The notes under the pieces: model-generated
What the model saw: only the letters and a program-made list of their open reading frames with translations
The model's database searches: none
Told to the model about the DNA's origin: nothing
Shown here: positions 1 through 7,754 of the stretch, in pieces
How positions within the stretch are numbered: position 1 is the first letter of the stretch
Layout: each line of letters begins with the position of its first letter
Assembly (NCBI GenBank): GCA_044227705.1
Contig: JBGAWE010000011.1
Span: 1 to 38,536, forward strand
Direction: 5' to 3'
Length of the DNA stretch: 38,536 nt
From: JANOQP01 sp044227705
GTDB taxonomy: Bacteria > Bacteroidota > Bacteroidia > Chitinophagales > Saprospiraceae
Made by a program: the position numbers and the translations under genes

Positions 1-272
1 CATTCGTGGTTGTCGTTGAAAAAGTGGAAACCGGAGCGCGGGTAGGCGGAGTACCATGCCTGATTGAGGCCGATCATCGAGGCGGCATAGGTGGCACCGG
101 CGATCGAGGTGGCGGTTATGAGGCGGGGCTTGTGGAGGGTGTCGGCGGGGGCGAGGGAGAGGAGTCTTTGGGCGGCGAGCGTGTCGGTCTTCAGGAAAAA
201 GATTGCGCAAAGAATTGACAGCCAACAGTTTGCGACATTTTTACAAAAAGACAGGGTGTGAGCGGCGGGCAT
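1..272 (-). CDS. DUF2279 family membrane/envelope protein, N-terminal part (cut by window edge)
   Basis: The frame opens with ATG at 272 on the minus strand and stays open to the window edge, giving about 90 residues. After a hydrophobic signal-like stretch (LSILCAIFFL, about residues 18-27) it reads YAASMIGLNQAWYSAYPRSG and then FHFFNDNE. This is the hallmark block of DUF2279 proteins of Bacteroidota, in which a Trp normally follows NDNE; the two leftover bases (TG) agree with that. The biochemical role of the family is unknown. The start lies 17 bases after the stop of the upstream kinase gene, so the EEP, kinase and DUF2279 genes probably form one transcript. The start is chosen because it is the only ATG between the upstream stop and the hydrophobic segment. 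Confidence 0.75.
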   Translation of the reverse strand, partial: MPAAHTLSFCKNVANCWLSILCAIFFLKTDTLAAQRLLSLAPADTLHKPRLITATSIAGATYAASMIGLNQAWYSAYPRSGFHFFNDNHE

Positions 273-289
273 TTCAGGGAAGAATTTTT

Positions 290-652
290 TCACGAAAAAA
301 GAGCCGCCATTTTCGGCAAAAAGACAATCCCGCCAACCACGGCTGCCCCTATTGCCGCCCAAAGCACGGCCCCGGCGGCGAGGTCCTTCGCCTTCCCCGC
401 AAGCGGATGCTGGCCGGGCGATACGAGGTCGACAAGGTTTTCAATGGCGGAATTGACGGCCTCGAGACCGATGACGAGCATGATGCACCCGACCACCGCA
501 AGCCATTCGTTTTCAGAGATTTTCAACCAAAAGCCGAGGCCGACCGCAGCGACCGAAAGCACCGCGTGGACGCGGGCGTTGGGCGTCGCGGCGAACAGCT
601 CGCGAAGCCCGGCGAGCGCGAAGCGGAAGCTATCGAGTTGTTTTTTCCACAT
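290..652 (-). CDS. dgkA: Diacylglycerol kinase / undecaprenol kinase family integral membrane protein
   Basis: A 120-residue protein with the small trimeric membrane kinase fold. It has an amphipathic N-terminus (SFRFALAGLRELF), then NARVHAV, a first membrane helix, and the catalytic signature around residues 62-76 (GLEAVNSAIENLVDL, with the conserved E, N and second E). KAKDLAAGAV and a final membrane helix follow. The family phosphorylates diacylglycerol or undecaprenol in the inner membrane using ATP. In Bacteroidota the substrate is not established from sequence alone, so lipid specificity is an open call. The start overlaps the end of the upstream EEP gene by 23 bases, which indicates translational coupling. 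Length is normal for the family. Confidence 0.88.
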   Translation of the reverse strand: MWKKQLDSFRFALAGLRELFAATPNARVHAVLSVAAVGLGFWLKISENEWLAVVGCIMLVIGLEAVNSAIENLVDLVSPGQHPLAGKAKDLAAGAVLWAAIGAAVVGGIVFLPKMAALFS

Positions 653-1610
653 CCTTCGCGGGCGGTTTCAGTTGGAAGACGCCCTCGATGCCGAGGTGCC
701 AGGTGTTTTTGGAGGACAGCTCCTCGAAGTCGAGGCACTCGAACTCGTCGGAGAAAAAGATGTGGTCGACCGGCACCCGCAGCAGTTGGAAGTAGCCGTT
801 CGGGATGGTCGTCTGCAAGGGTTTTCGGCTGTCTGAAAGTCGAGTCGCGCTTTTGAAATCGAGGATTTCCGACGACCACGGCGGTGCGTTGAACTCGCCG
901 AAGGCAAAGAGCGGCGCGGCCATCTTGTTCGCCTCAAAAGAGACGTGCTGCAAGTGCTCGCGCAGTTTTTCCGCGTCGCCGCCGCCCGCGATGGGCCTCG
1001 TGATGGTGCTGGCGAAGCAGAAAACCGTGTCGGAGCCCGGAAGCCGGATTTTGCCGATGAGGTTGGGCAGGCCGTTGAAATAGAAGGTGTCGAGCTGCTG
1101 GAACGGCATTTTTGAGTAGACCGCCAGCCCGTCGCCGGTGAAGCTCGGCAGCGAGACCGAGTGCGGATAGGCGGCGCGGAGGCCGTGCAAAAGCACTGTG
1201 TCCCAAGTAAAATTGACCTCTTGGCAAGATACAATGTCGGCACGGCGCGAAAGGATGCGGTCGAGCATCGCCGAGTACTTCTCGCCCGAGGAGCCGACGT
1301 TGAAATGGGTGATGGTCAGCCTCGGCGAGTTGGCGGGACTGGTCTGGACAAGGCCCGAGTTGGTCGATTCGTTCAAGAAATAGGCCATCGCCGCGCAGCA
1401 GCCGAGGCAGACGAACATCAGCCGCTCCTGCTTACCGATCATGAAGGCCGTTGCCATGCCGAGGTAAATCAGCACGACCAGCGGCGCAAAGCTCGACCAG
1501 GCCCGTGCCAGCCCAATCTCCGGCGGGAACATGCACAGCAGCGCACCGACGACCAGCCCCACGGTGAGGGCTTGGCGGAGACGACGACCGACTGGGATGG
1601 CGAAGTTCAT
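630..1610 (-). CDS. Endonuclease/exonuclease/phosphatase (EEP) family membrane-anchored protein
   Basis: A 326-residue protein. Residues 1-80 hold about three hydrophobic helices, and the rest is an EEP (DNase I-like) domain starting at ITHFNVGSSGEKY. Metal and catalytic positions are visible as CQEVN (Glu), GEFNAPPWS (usually GDFN, here with Glu) and DHIFFSD near the C-terminus. The domain is expected to face the periplasm. Bacteroidota proteins of this architecture are annotated as endonuclease/exonuclease/phosphatase family without a proven substrate; phosphodiester or phospholipid hydrolysis is possible. The Asp-to-Glu change in GDFN and the weak final SDH motif make the activity less certain. 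It is the first gene of the dgkA-DUF2279 run. Confidence 0.8.
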   Translation of the reverse strand: MNFAIPVGRRLRQALTVGLVVGALLCMFPPEIGLARAWSSFAPLVVLIYLGMATAFMIGKQERLMFVCLGCCAAMAYFLNESTNSGLVQTSPANSPRLTITHFNVGSSGEKYSAMLDRILSRRADIVSCQEVNFTWDTVLLHGLRAAYPHSVSLPSFTGDGLAVYSKMPFQQLDTFYFNGLPNLIGKIRLPGSDTVFCFASTITRPIAGGGDAEKLREHLQHVSFEANKMAAPLFAFGEFNAPPWSSEILDFKSATRLSDSRKPLQTTIPNGYFQLLRVPVDHIFFSDEFECLDFEELSSKNTWHLGIEGVFQLKPPAKDVEKTTR

Positions 1611-2055
1611 GTTGACTTTTGGCGGGGTGAAATTAGGTCGGCAGCAACTGTAAAAAGGGAAACAAAAAAGGGGATAGCTGGCCGGCCCCGAAGAGGTGGG
1701 GCGAAGAAGAGAGGAATGGTTTGCTCTGTTTTTTGCTATTGTCTCCCGTCAAAGTACAGAGTCTTGTGGCCGCTATCCCCTGCCTAAATTTACTCGCAGT
1801 AATCCTTTGCGAAATCAAAAATAGGCAGGCCGGACGAGATTCCTACTTTTTTTTGGGCAGAGATCGAATCTGGTGACAGCTTAATGTCAACGGTTTAGCC
1901 AAAATCTTTTCTGTATGCGTCTGATTGTCAGCCGCCGCAAAAAGGATTCTTGGAATCAGCCGAAAGAGGTTCGCTGATCAAAAAAAGTTTCCAATTCCTG
2001 ATAAAAACCAGTTGCTCAACAAGAGAAAGACGCGCCCATTTTCACCAAAACCCCG
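1611..2055. other. Intergenic region without a supported gene
   Basis: This is 445 bases between the EEP gene start and the lptB stop. The segment from about 1780 to 2040 is clearly AT-richer than the flanking genes. Short open frames here show no family resemblance. A 14-base word (ggcaggccggacga, 1824-1837) recurs at 11297-11310, upstream of another minus-strand gene. The promoter of the EEP operon is expected here, but I could not place it with confidence. Confidence 0.5.
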
Positions 2056-2808
2056 TCACGGAGCGAGGTCGATGACCTTGCGGCGAAGCTCGAAGTTTCG
2101 GCCGAGGTAGACCTTCCTGACCATCTCGTCGGCGGCCAGCTCCTCGGCGGTCCCGGCCTTGAGGATGTCGCCCTCGAACATGAGGTAGGCGCGGTCGGTG
2201 ATGCTCAACGTCTCCTGCACGTTGTGGTCGGTGATGAGGATGCCAATGTTCTTCGTCTTGAGCTTGGCGACGGTGTACTGGATGTCCTCCACCGCGATGG
2301 GGTCGATGCCCGCGAACGGCTCGTCGAGGAGGATGAACTTCGGGTCAGTTGCCAGGGCTCGCGCGATTTCAGTGCGCCGCCGCTCGCCGCCCGAGAGGGT
2401 GTCGCCGGGGCTTTTCCGCACTTTTTCGAGGTGGAACTCTGAAATCAGGGTCTCCAATTTATCAATCTGCGCCGCCTTCGGCAATGCGGTCATCTCGAGC
2501 ACGGCGCGGATGTTGTTCTCCACCGACAGCTTCCTGAAAACCGACGGTTCCTGCGGTAGGTAGCCAATCCCGCGCTGCGCCCGCCGGTACATCGGCAGCT
2601 TCGTAATCTCCTCGTTGTCGAGGAAAACGTGGCCGTCGTCGGGCCGGACGAAGCCGACTATCATGTAAAATGAAGTGGTCTTCCCCGCCCCGTTCGGCCC
2701 GAGCAGGCCGACGATTTCGCCCTGCTTGACGTCGACGGAGACGCCCTTCACCACCTGCCTTTTCCCATAAAATTTGACGAGGCCCTCTGCCCGGAGCGTT
2801 GCCGACAT
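2056..2808 (-). CDS. lptB: LPS export ABC transporter ATP-binding protein LptB
   Basis: A 250-residue ABC ATPase with the start chosen at ATG 2808 (MSATLRAEGLVKFYG). An open frame continues upstream, but it is only a shadow of the neighbouring lipoprotein gene. Motifs in order are Walker A GPNGAGKTT, Q-loop GYLPQEPSVFRKL, signature LSGGERRRTEIARAL, Walker B FILLDEPFAGIDP and switch His in LITDHNVQETL. The QEPSVFRKL and ERRRTEIARAL wording is typical of LptB. The protein powers LptFG-driven extraction of lipopolysaccharide from the inner membrane. It lies 29 bases downstream of a lipoprotein gene on the same strand, so co-transcription is likely. No lptF, lptG or lptC is visible, although an OstA/LptA-like gene is at the other end of the window. 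Confidence 0.95.
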   Translation of the reverse strand: MSATLRAEGLVKFYGKRQVVKGVSVDVKQGEIVGLLGPNGAGKTTSFYMIVGFVRPDDGHVFLDNEEITKLPMYRRAQRGIGYLPQEPSVFRKLSVENNIRAVLEMTALPKAAQIDKLETLISEFHLEKVRKSPGDTLSGGERRRTEIARALATDPKFILLDEPFAGIDPIAVEDIQYTVAKLKTKNIGILITDHNVQETLSITDRAYLMFEGDILKAGTAEELAADEMVRKVYLGRNFELRRKVIDLAP

Positions 2809-2837
2809 GTTTTTTTTGGGCGAAAATAGGGCCGCCC

Positions 2838-3293
2838 TCACTTCACCGGCTGCGCGAACACCATCTCGCCCCTTTGTTCGCAGACCCAGCGGCCTTTGTC
2901 GCTCCTTATTATATAGGTGTCGGCCGTGCCCCAGCACTCGCCCTTGCCGAGCGGGTGGCGGTCGAGGAGCTTGCCGCCCTTCTCGCCGGGGACGAAAAGC
3001 TCGCACAACTTTTTGTCGTCGGAGAAGACGATGAAGGCCGAGGTCGTCCCGTCGCCCTTCGCGGGGATGAGGCGGGTGCCGGTCTCGAATAGGCGGAGGC
3101 AGTTTTTCGCCGCCGCCGACCATGTGTAGCCGGCCGAGCCGATGCAGCCGTGCTCGTCGCGGTCGCCGCCGACGACGGGCGGCGCTGCCTGCTCGGGTTG
3201 CGGAGGCGGAGGCGGGGCGGACTGTTTTTGGGAACAGGAGAAAAGGGCCGTCGCGGCTATCAGAAGGACGGCGACACGAAGCTGGTTGTTCAT
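2838..3293 (-). CDS. Small lipoprotein of unknown function with Pro-rich linker
   Basis: A 151-residue protein with a type II signal peptide: a hydrophobic segment, then the lipobox ALFSC with Cys at about residue 20. A linker of consecutive prolines follows (about residues 27-33) and then a Cys-containing domain beginning DEHGCIGSAGYTWSA. The domain has four Cys (GCIG, NCLRLF, LCELF, GECWG, with a further WVCEQ near the end), suggesting disulfides in the periplasm. Proteins with this block occur widely in Bacteroidota without a known role. The gene precedes lptB with a 29-base gap, so it may share regulation with LPS export; that is inference from position only. Confidence 0.8.
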   Translation of the reverse strand: MNNQLRVAVLLIAATALFSCSQKQSAPPPPPQPEQAAPPVVGGDRDEHGCIGSAGYTWSAAAKNCLRLFETGTRLIPAKGDGTTSAFIVFSDDKKLCELFVPGEKGGKLLDRHPLGKGECWGTADTYIIRSDKGRWVCEQRGEMVFAQPVK

Positions 3294-3442
3294 CTTTCAG
3301 AGCGGTTTAGTGAAAAAGACGGCCGAAGTTTCAAAACGGCCGACGGGTTTTCCGTGAAAAAACATTGTTTTCAAAAAACAGGTGGCTGCCCTGATTTTTG
3401 CCCAAAAACTGGCCGTTGGCCGTCTGTTTTTCTCGTGTTGAA

Positions 3443-3450
3443 TAATTTTG
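3443..3450 (+). promoter_or_regulatory. Candidate Bacteroidota -7 box for the hybrid sensor gene
   Basis: The word taattttg fits the Bacteroidota -7 consensus TAnnTTTG exactly and lies 33 bases before the start codon at 3484. A TTG at 3416-3418 is the best -33 candidate but with a rather long 24-base spacer. The same divergent region (3294-3483) carries an 8-base inverted repeat, agacggcc at 3317-3324 and ggccgtct at 3418-3425, which could be a regulator site. Confidence 0.4.
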
Positions 3451-3483
3451 GCCAACACAAACCGCCCAGCGAACCGGACAAAC

Positions 3484-6387
3484 ATGAGAAACAAGCTCGC
3501 TTGCCTCGCCCTCCTCGCCGTTCCCTTTTGGGCAAAATCGCAAGACCGGAGGGCCGTCGACAGCCTCTACCGCGCCTTTCACGCCGAGGCCGACTTGAAA
3601 AAAAGAGCCGACCTCCTTTATGAAATCGCCATCGAGAAGCTCTCCGCCTCCGACTCCTCGGAGCTGAACCGCTATGCCGACAGCATCGATCTTCTTTCCA
3701 AGAGAGCGGGCAACGGGCGCGGCATTGCCCGTGCGCTCGACATCCGGGGGCAGGCATTTTACCAGAACGCCGAGTACACGAAGGCGCTTCCCGTCTTCAA
3801 ACAGGAGCTTTCGGTCGCCACCGAGGCCCGCGACTCGGGCGCGCTGCGTAAGGCGCTGGCCAACATCGGCAACTCCTACAACGAGATGGGGATGCCCGAC
3901 TCCTCCCTCGCCTACCTGTTCCGTGCGGCCGAAATCGTCGAGCGGCAGGGCGACCGGGGCGAGCTGGCCAGCATCTACGCCAACATCGGCAACATGTACG
4001 GCGACAACAACGCCCCCGACCAGGCCATCGAGCACCTGCAAAAAGCCCTGAAAATCAGGCAGGAACTCGGGCAGGAGAAGCGCATGATGTTCACCTACAA
4101 CAACCTCATGGTCGCCTACGGCAAGAAGGACGACTTCCCCAACGCCTTCGACTGCGCCGAGCGCGGGCTGGCCATCGCCACCAAGTTCGACAACAAGCTC
4201 GTCGCAGGGGTCATCTGCGCCTCCATGTCGCACCTGCTCGACGAGCAGGGCCGCTTTGCCGAGGCCATCCAATGGGGCGAGCGTTCGATGGCCTACCTGA
4301 CGGCCATCAACCGCAAGTCGAACATGGTCTACCCGCTCGTCAACCTCGCCCGTGCGCACAACGCGCTGGGCCATTTCCAGCAGGGCCTCGAACTGGCCGA
4401 GCGCGGCCACGCCATCATGGCCTCGCTCGGCCTGACCGACCCGATGCTTGTCTATTACGAGCAGCTCGCTGCCGCCAACGAGGGCCTCGGCCGCTACCGC
4501 GAAGCCCTCGCATGGCAGCGCAGGTACGTCGCGTTGTCCGACTCCATCAGCGAAAGGGAGAACCTGCAAAAGCTCGCCAACCTCGATGTCCGATACCAAA
4601 CTCGGCAAAAAGAGGCCGATTTGGCTCAAAAAAACCTCCAACTGGCCGCCGAGCGGACGCGCCGCAACCTCATCCTCGTGGCCGCGCTCTTGGCCATCGC
4701 CGCGCTCGTCGGCTGGTTCCAGCTCGTCAGGAACCGGCAGCGAATCCGCCAGCGGGAGGCCCGCGTCGCCGCCCAGCTCGAGCACACCGAGGCCGAGCGG
4801 CTGCGCGAACTGGACAGGCTCAAAAGCGCCTTTTTTGCGAACATCAGCCACGAGTTCCGCACGCCGCTGACGCTGATTTTGAGTCCGCTCGACCAGATTC
4901 TGAACGGTTCGCTGGCCGGGGATTTGAAAAAATATCACGGCATCATGCGCCGCAACGCCCAGCGGTTGCTCGAACTGGTCAACCAGTTGCTCGACCTGTC
5001 GAAGCTCGAGGCCGGGAAGATGTCGGTGCAGGCCGCTCCGGGCGACCTCGGGCAGTTCGTGCGGTCGGTGGCTTTTTCTTTTGAAAGCCTTGCCGTGAGG
5101 AAGAACATCCGGTTTTCGGTGGACACGCCCAAAGGGCCAGTGGCCGCTTGGTTTGACAGGGACAAACTGGAAAAGGTCTTGACCAACCTCCTCTCCAATG
5201 CTTTCAAGTTCACGCCGGACGACGGGCAGGTCTCGGCCGCGCTCTCGGTCGATGACAACGGTCGGGCCGCCGTCATCACCATAAAAGATTCGGGCATCGG
5301 CATTCCGGCCGGGCAGATGCCGCACCTGTTCGAAAGGTTTTTTCAAACCCAGAACACCTCCGACCTGCAGGCCGGGAGCGGCATCGGGCTGGCTTTGACG
5401 AAAGAGCTTGTAGAGCTTCACCACGGCCAGATTTCGGCGGAAAGCACGGAGGGGCGAGGCTCTGTTTTCACCATCCGGTTGCCGCTGGGCGAGGAGGTTT
5501 TTTCGGAAAACGAGAAAGCAGCCGCTGATTTGCCGTTGTTGGCGTCCTCGCCAACAACCCTCGCGACAATCGTCGGCGAGGACGCCAACAACGGCCAAAA
5601 GCAGTCCATTTTCCCAAAATCGAGAGACGGGAAGGACGTGGCCCTCGTCGTCGAGGACAACCCCGACGTGCGGCTCTACATCCGCGAGCAGCTCGAAAAG
5701 AGCTTCCACATCGTCGAGGCGGAGAACGGCGCGGCCGGACTCCAAAAGGCGCAGGCCGAGATGCCCGCCCTCGTCATCACCGACCTGATGATGCCCGACA
5801 TGGATGGCCTCGCCCTCACCCGCTCGCTCAAAACGGACCTGCGGACGAGCCACATCCCCGTCATCATGCTCACGGCAAAGGCGGCGAGCGAGGAGAAAAT
5901 CGAGGGCTTCCACACGGGTGCCGACGCCTACCTGACCAAGCCCTTCGACGCCCGAGAGCTGGTCGCGCAGGCCGAGGGACTCATCCGGGCGAGGCGGGGC
6001 TTGCGGGAAAAGTTCAGCCAGTCGGGCCTCATGCCGAGCGAGATTGCCGTGACGAGCGTCGACGAGGAGTTCCTCAAAAAAATCCGGCTCTCGATCGAGG
6101 AGAACCTCGACGACGAGACCTTCGGCGTGGTCGAGCTGGCGGCAAAGGTGGCCTTGAGCCGCAGCCAGCTCCACCGCAAACTGACCGCCGTCACCGGCCA
6201 CGGCCCCAACGAGATCATCCGCAACATGCGCCTCGAGCGGGCAAAAGAGCTGCTCGAAAAGGGCGCCGGCAACGCCTCGGAGGTCGCCTTCATGGTCGGG
6301 TTCAACAGTCTGGCCTATTTCTCGAAAAGCTTCAGCGACCATTTCGGCTTCCCTCCGAGCGAGGTGAGAAAGGGGATTGGGGATTAG
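3484..6387 (+). CDS. Hybrid two-component sensor: TPR - histidine kinase - receiver - AraC-type HTH
   Basis: A 967-residue one-protein two-component system. Start at 3484 gives a signal peptide (MRNKLACLALLAVPFWAKSQ); an ATG 12 codons upstream would spoil it. Domains in order: periplasmic TPR repeats (about 25-370), one membrane helix (about 394-416), coiled coil, HisKA with phospho-accepting His at about 456 (NISHEFRTPLTL), HATPase_c (NLLSNAFKFTP, DSGIGIP, GSGIGLAL), receiver with Asp at about 767 (VITDLMMPDMDG) and Lys in LTKPFD, and AraC HTH (about 866-960, ending MVGFNSLAYFSKSFSDHFG). It senses an unknown signal through the TPR part and acts as its own transcription factor. No polysaccharide locus or SusCD pair is adjacent, so the target is unclear. 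The kinase-receiver linker (residues 683-704) is encoded by a palindromic repeat. Confidence 0.93.
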   Translation: MRNKLACLALLAVPFWAKSQDRRAVDSLYRAFHAEADLKKRADLLYEIAIEKLSASDSSELNRYADSIDLLSKRAGNGRGIARALDIRGQAFYQNAEYTKALPVFKQELSVATEARDSGALRKALANIGNSYNEMGMPDSSLAYLFRAAEIVERQGDRGELASIYANIGNMYGDNNAPDQAIEHLQKALKIRQELGQEKRMMFTYNNLMVAYGKKDDFPNAFDCAERGLAIATKFDNKLVAGVICASMSHLLDEQGRFAEAIQWGERSMAYLTAINRKSNMVYPLVNLARAHNALGHFQQGLELAERGHAIMASLGLTDPMLVYYEQLAAANEGLGRYREALAWQRRYVALSDSISERENLQKLANLDVRYQTRQKEADLAQKNLQLAAERTRRNLILVAALLAIAALVGWFQLVRNRQRIRQREARVAAQLEHTEAERLRELDRLKSAFFANISHEFRTPLTLILSPLDQILNGSLAGDLKKYHGIMRRNAQRLLELVNQLLDLSKLEAGKMSVQAAPGDLGQFVRSVAFSFESLAVRKNIRFSVDTPKGPVAAWFDRDKLEKVLTNLLSNAFKFTPDDGQVSAALSVDDNGRAAVITIKDSGIGIPAGQMPHLFERFFQTQNTSDLQAGSGIGLALTKELVELHHGQISAESTEGRGSVFTIRLPLGEEVFSENEKAAADLPLLASSPTTLATIVGEDANNGQKQSIFPKSRDGKDVALVVEDNPDVRLYIREQLEKSFHIVEAENGAAGLQKAQAEMPALVITDLMMPDMDGLALTRSLKTDLRTSHIPVIMLTAKAASEEKIEGFHTGADAYLTKPFDARELVAQAEGLIRARRGLREKFSQSGLMPSEIAVTSVDEEFLKKIRLSIEENLDDETFGVVELAAKVALSRSQLHRKLTAVTGHGPNEIIRNMRLERAKELLEKGAGNASEVAFMVGFNSLAYFSKSFSDHFGFPPSEVRKGIGD
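5532..5595. repeat. Palindromic repeat (GGCCGTTGTTGGC family), copy inside the sensor kinase gene
   Basis: Perfect 21-base inverted arms at 5532-5552 and 5575-5595 (left arm starts gccgttgttggcgtcctcgc) surround a 22-base centre containing ctcgcg. It is in frame and encodes PLLASSPTTLATIVGEDANN in the linker between HATPase_c and the receiver. A closely similar element at 27993-28060 has the same arm sequence and centre word. Outer bases extend the match to ggccaaaa on the right (5593-5600). Confidence 0.85.
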
Positions 6388-6463
6388 GGAGCCCCGCCAA
6401 CGGTGCCCTCGAATGTTTTTCAAAAAAAATGCCCGGACATTCGTGGCTGTTCAATCGTCAAAA

Positions 6464-6471
6464 TAACTTTG
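6464..6471 (+). promoter_or_regulatory. Candidate -7 box upstream of the Coq4-like gene
   Basis: The word taactttg matches TAnnTTTG and lies about 30 bases upstream of the ATG at 6501. No clear -33 element is seen at the expected distance. The box overlaps a 6-bp hairpin (actttg/caaagt). Confidence 0.35.
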
Positions 6472-6500
6472 TTTCGCAAAGTTCTATTTAGATTGACAGC

Positions 6501-7035
6501 ATGAAAAGCATCCGCCACCATGTCATCTTCCCCGCGCAGCTCGAGTTCGGGGTCTTCTTCCTCAAAATGTTCGGCCGCCGCCGGGGCACCCGCACCCGGT
6601 TCCTTGCCCTCGAGCGCTGCGCCGAGGGCACCGTCGGCCGCGCCATCTGGGACATGCTCGACGGGATGGGCCCAGAACTGGTGCCCTACTACGAGCGGCA
6701 CGACCTCAAGCACGTCCTGCTGGGCTATCGGCCCGAGGCCTGCGAGCGAGATTCGGATGCAGGCCTTCATGTTCGGCAACGCGGGCTTTTCGCTGAAAAT
6801 GGTCGTGCTGTTCTCCATGTTCGCCGTCTGGACGCCGGAGGTGTGGCTTGAACTGCCTTACCATTATCGCGTCGGCCAGCTCACGGCGCGAATCGGCGGG
6901 TGGGACATCGAGCGGTTTGCCCACCGGCAGGTCGCCGAGCTTCGGCTCGAAATCGGGCTGGAGGCGGCGCACGAAGCGGCACGGGCCGAGTTCCTGGGCG
7001 GTTTTGCCCGCATCGCGCTGCCCTCAAGGGGCTGA
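6501..7035 (+). pseudogene. Coq4-like family protein, interrupted by a single-base frameshift
   Basis: The first frame (from ATG 6501) reads AIWDMLDGMGPELVPYYERH then DLKHVLLGY, and after about 6747 the family continues one frame over as EIRMQAFMFGNAGFSLKM, then PEVWLELPYHYRVGQLTARI and EAAHEAARAEFL to the stop at 7035. One extra base within 6744-6750 (around a cgag tetranucleotide) joins the halves into about 178 residues. The DLKHVLLGY and EIRMQAF wording is that of the COQ4 family. COQ4 helps assemble ubiquinone synthesis in eukaryotes and proteobacteria, but Bacteroidota make menaquinone, so the role here is unknown. Conservation after the shift suggests recent damage or a sequencing error. 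Confidence 0.72.
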
Positions 7036-7128
7036 CCGGGGGAATTTTTTGCCCGAAAAACGCGGTCGGCAGGGGCGCGGCGCGGCGGCCGTTTCTACCT
7101 TCGCCCGCGTCAAAATCAAATCGTCACC

Positions 7129-7257
7129 ATGTCTCACGTCAGCAATTCAAAGGGCAAAGGGTACTGTCTCGTCTATCTCTTGATGGGCATTTTCTTTCTG
7201 TGCGCCCTCGTTTTCATGCTCTATTGCCGCAACAGCCAGCTCGATTTTCCCAAGTAA
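7129..7257 (+). CDS. Putative 42-residue single-pass membrane peptide
   Basis: A short frame from ATG 7129 to TAA 7255-7257. It has a polar start (MSHVSNSKGKG), one strongly hydrophobic segment of about 20 residues (LVYLLMGIFFLCALVFMLY) and a short polar tail ending QLDFPK. It sits between the Coq4-like gene and the rhodanese gene on the same strand, ending 18 bases before the rhodanese ATG, so the two are likely co-transcribed. I do not recognise a family. The topology, the codon use like the neighbours and the tight spacing are the only evidence that it is translated. Confidence 0.5.
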   Translation: MSHVSNSKGKGYCLVYLLMGIFFLCALVFMLYCRNSQLDFPK

Positions 7258-7275
7258 ATTCTCTCGCCTAAAATC

Positions 7276-7584
7276 ATGGACATCACTGTTCAAGAACTCA
7301 AGGAGAAGCTCGACCGGGGCGACCAGTTCCTCCTCCTCGACGTGCGCGAGCAACACGAGTTTGACGAGTTCAACCTCGGCGCGCGCCTGATTCCTCTGGG
7401 CGACCTGATGAACCGCGTCTGGGAACTCGACGAGTTCAAGGACTCGGAGGTCGTCGTCCACTGCCGCTCGGGCAAGCGCTCGGCGATGGGCCAGCAGATT
7501 TTGCAGATGAACGGCTTCGCCAACGTCCGCAACCTCGAAGGGGGTGTGCTGGCGTGGATGGACAGGTTCGGGGCGAAAAAGTGA
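7276..7584 (+). CDS. Rhodanese-like single-domain protein
   Basis: A 102-residue cytoplasmic rhodanese domain. It begins MDITVQELKEKLDRGDQFLL, continues LDVREQHEFDEF, and has the active-site loop VVVHCRSGKRSAMG with the catalytic Cys at about residue 64. It ends NVRNLEGGVLAWMDRFG. Such proteins transfer sulfane sulfur or act as persulfide carriers; the partner cannot be told from the sequence. Length matches stand-alone GlpE-like rhodaneses. A strong hairpin terminator begins 16 bases after the stop. Confidence 0.92.
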   Translation: MDITVQELKEKLDRGDQFLLLDVREQHEFDEFNLGARLIPLGDLMNRVWELDEFKDSEVVVHCRSGKRSAMGQQILQMNGFANVRNLEGGVLAWMDRFGAKK

Positions 7585-7599
7585 GCCTCTGTTTTGGGC

Positions 7600-7647
7600 A
7601 AAATGGAAGGCCGGTTCAGTCGTGCGACTGAACCGGCCTTCCATTTT
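7600..7647 (+). terminator. Strong intrinsic terminator after the rhodanese gene
   Basis: Perfect 23-base inverted arms (7600-7622 and 7625-7647; left arm aaaatggaaggccggttcag...) with a tiny loop, followed by a T run to 7649. It starts 16 bases past the rhodanese stop. The flanking A/T symmetry means it could also act on minus-strand transcripts. Confidence 0.9.
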
Positions 7648-7690
7648 TTCAGCCGACCTCTCCCAGATTGGGCGGGCAGTCTTTACTGGC

Positions 7691-7721
7691 AAAAAAAACC
7701 GCCCCGGCAAAACCGGGACGG
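7691..7721 (-). terminator. Intrinsic terminator after the giant T9SS cargo gene
   Basis: On the minus strand, stem ccgtcccgg / ccggggcgg (7713-7721 with 7699-7707) is followed by eight Ts (7698-7691). The single mismatch is a G-T wobble on the minus strand and C-A on the plus strand, which fits minus-strand use. It lies 34 bases past the stop at 7755. Confidence 0.85.
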
Positions 7722-7754
7722 CAAACCATCATAGCGTGTGTTCTGAAAGCCGGT

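Noticed and set aside
1633..1818. 61-residue minus-strand frame upstream of the EEP gene
   Set aside because: No family or signal features and an atypical AT-rich composition; treated as intergenic.
3331..6423. 1030-residue open frame antisense to the hybrid sensor
   Set aside because: It is a by-product of high GC third positions. The plus-strand frame has unmistakable kinase, receiver and AraC motifs, and the antisense peptide has no recognisable domain.
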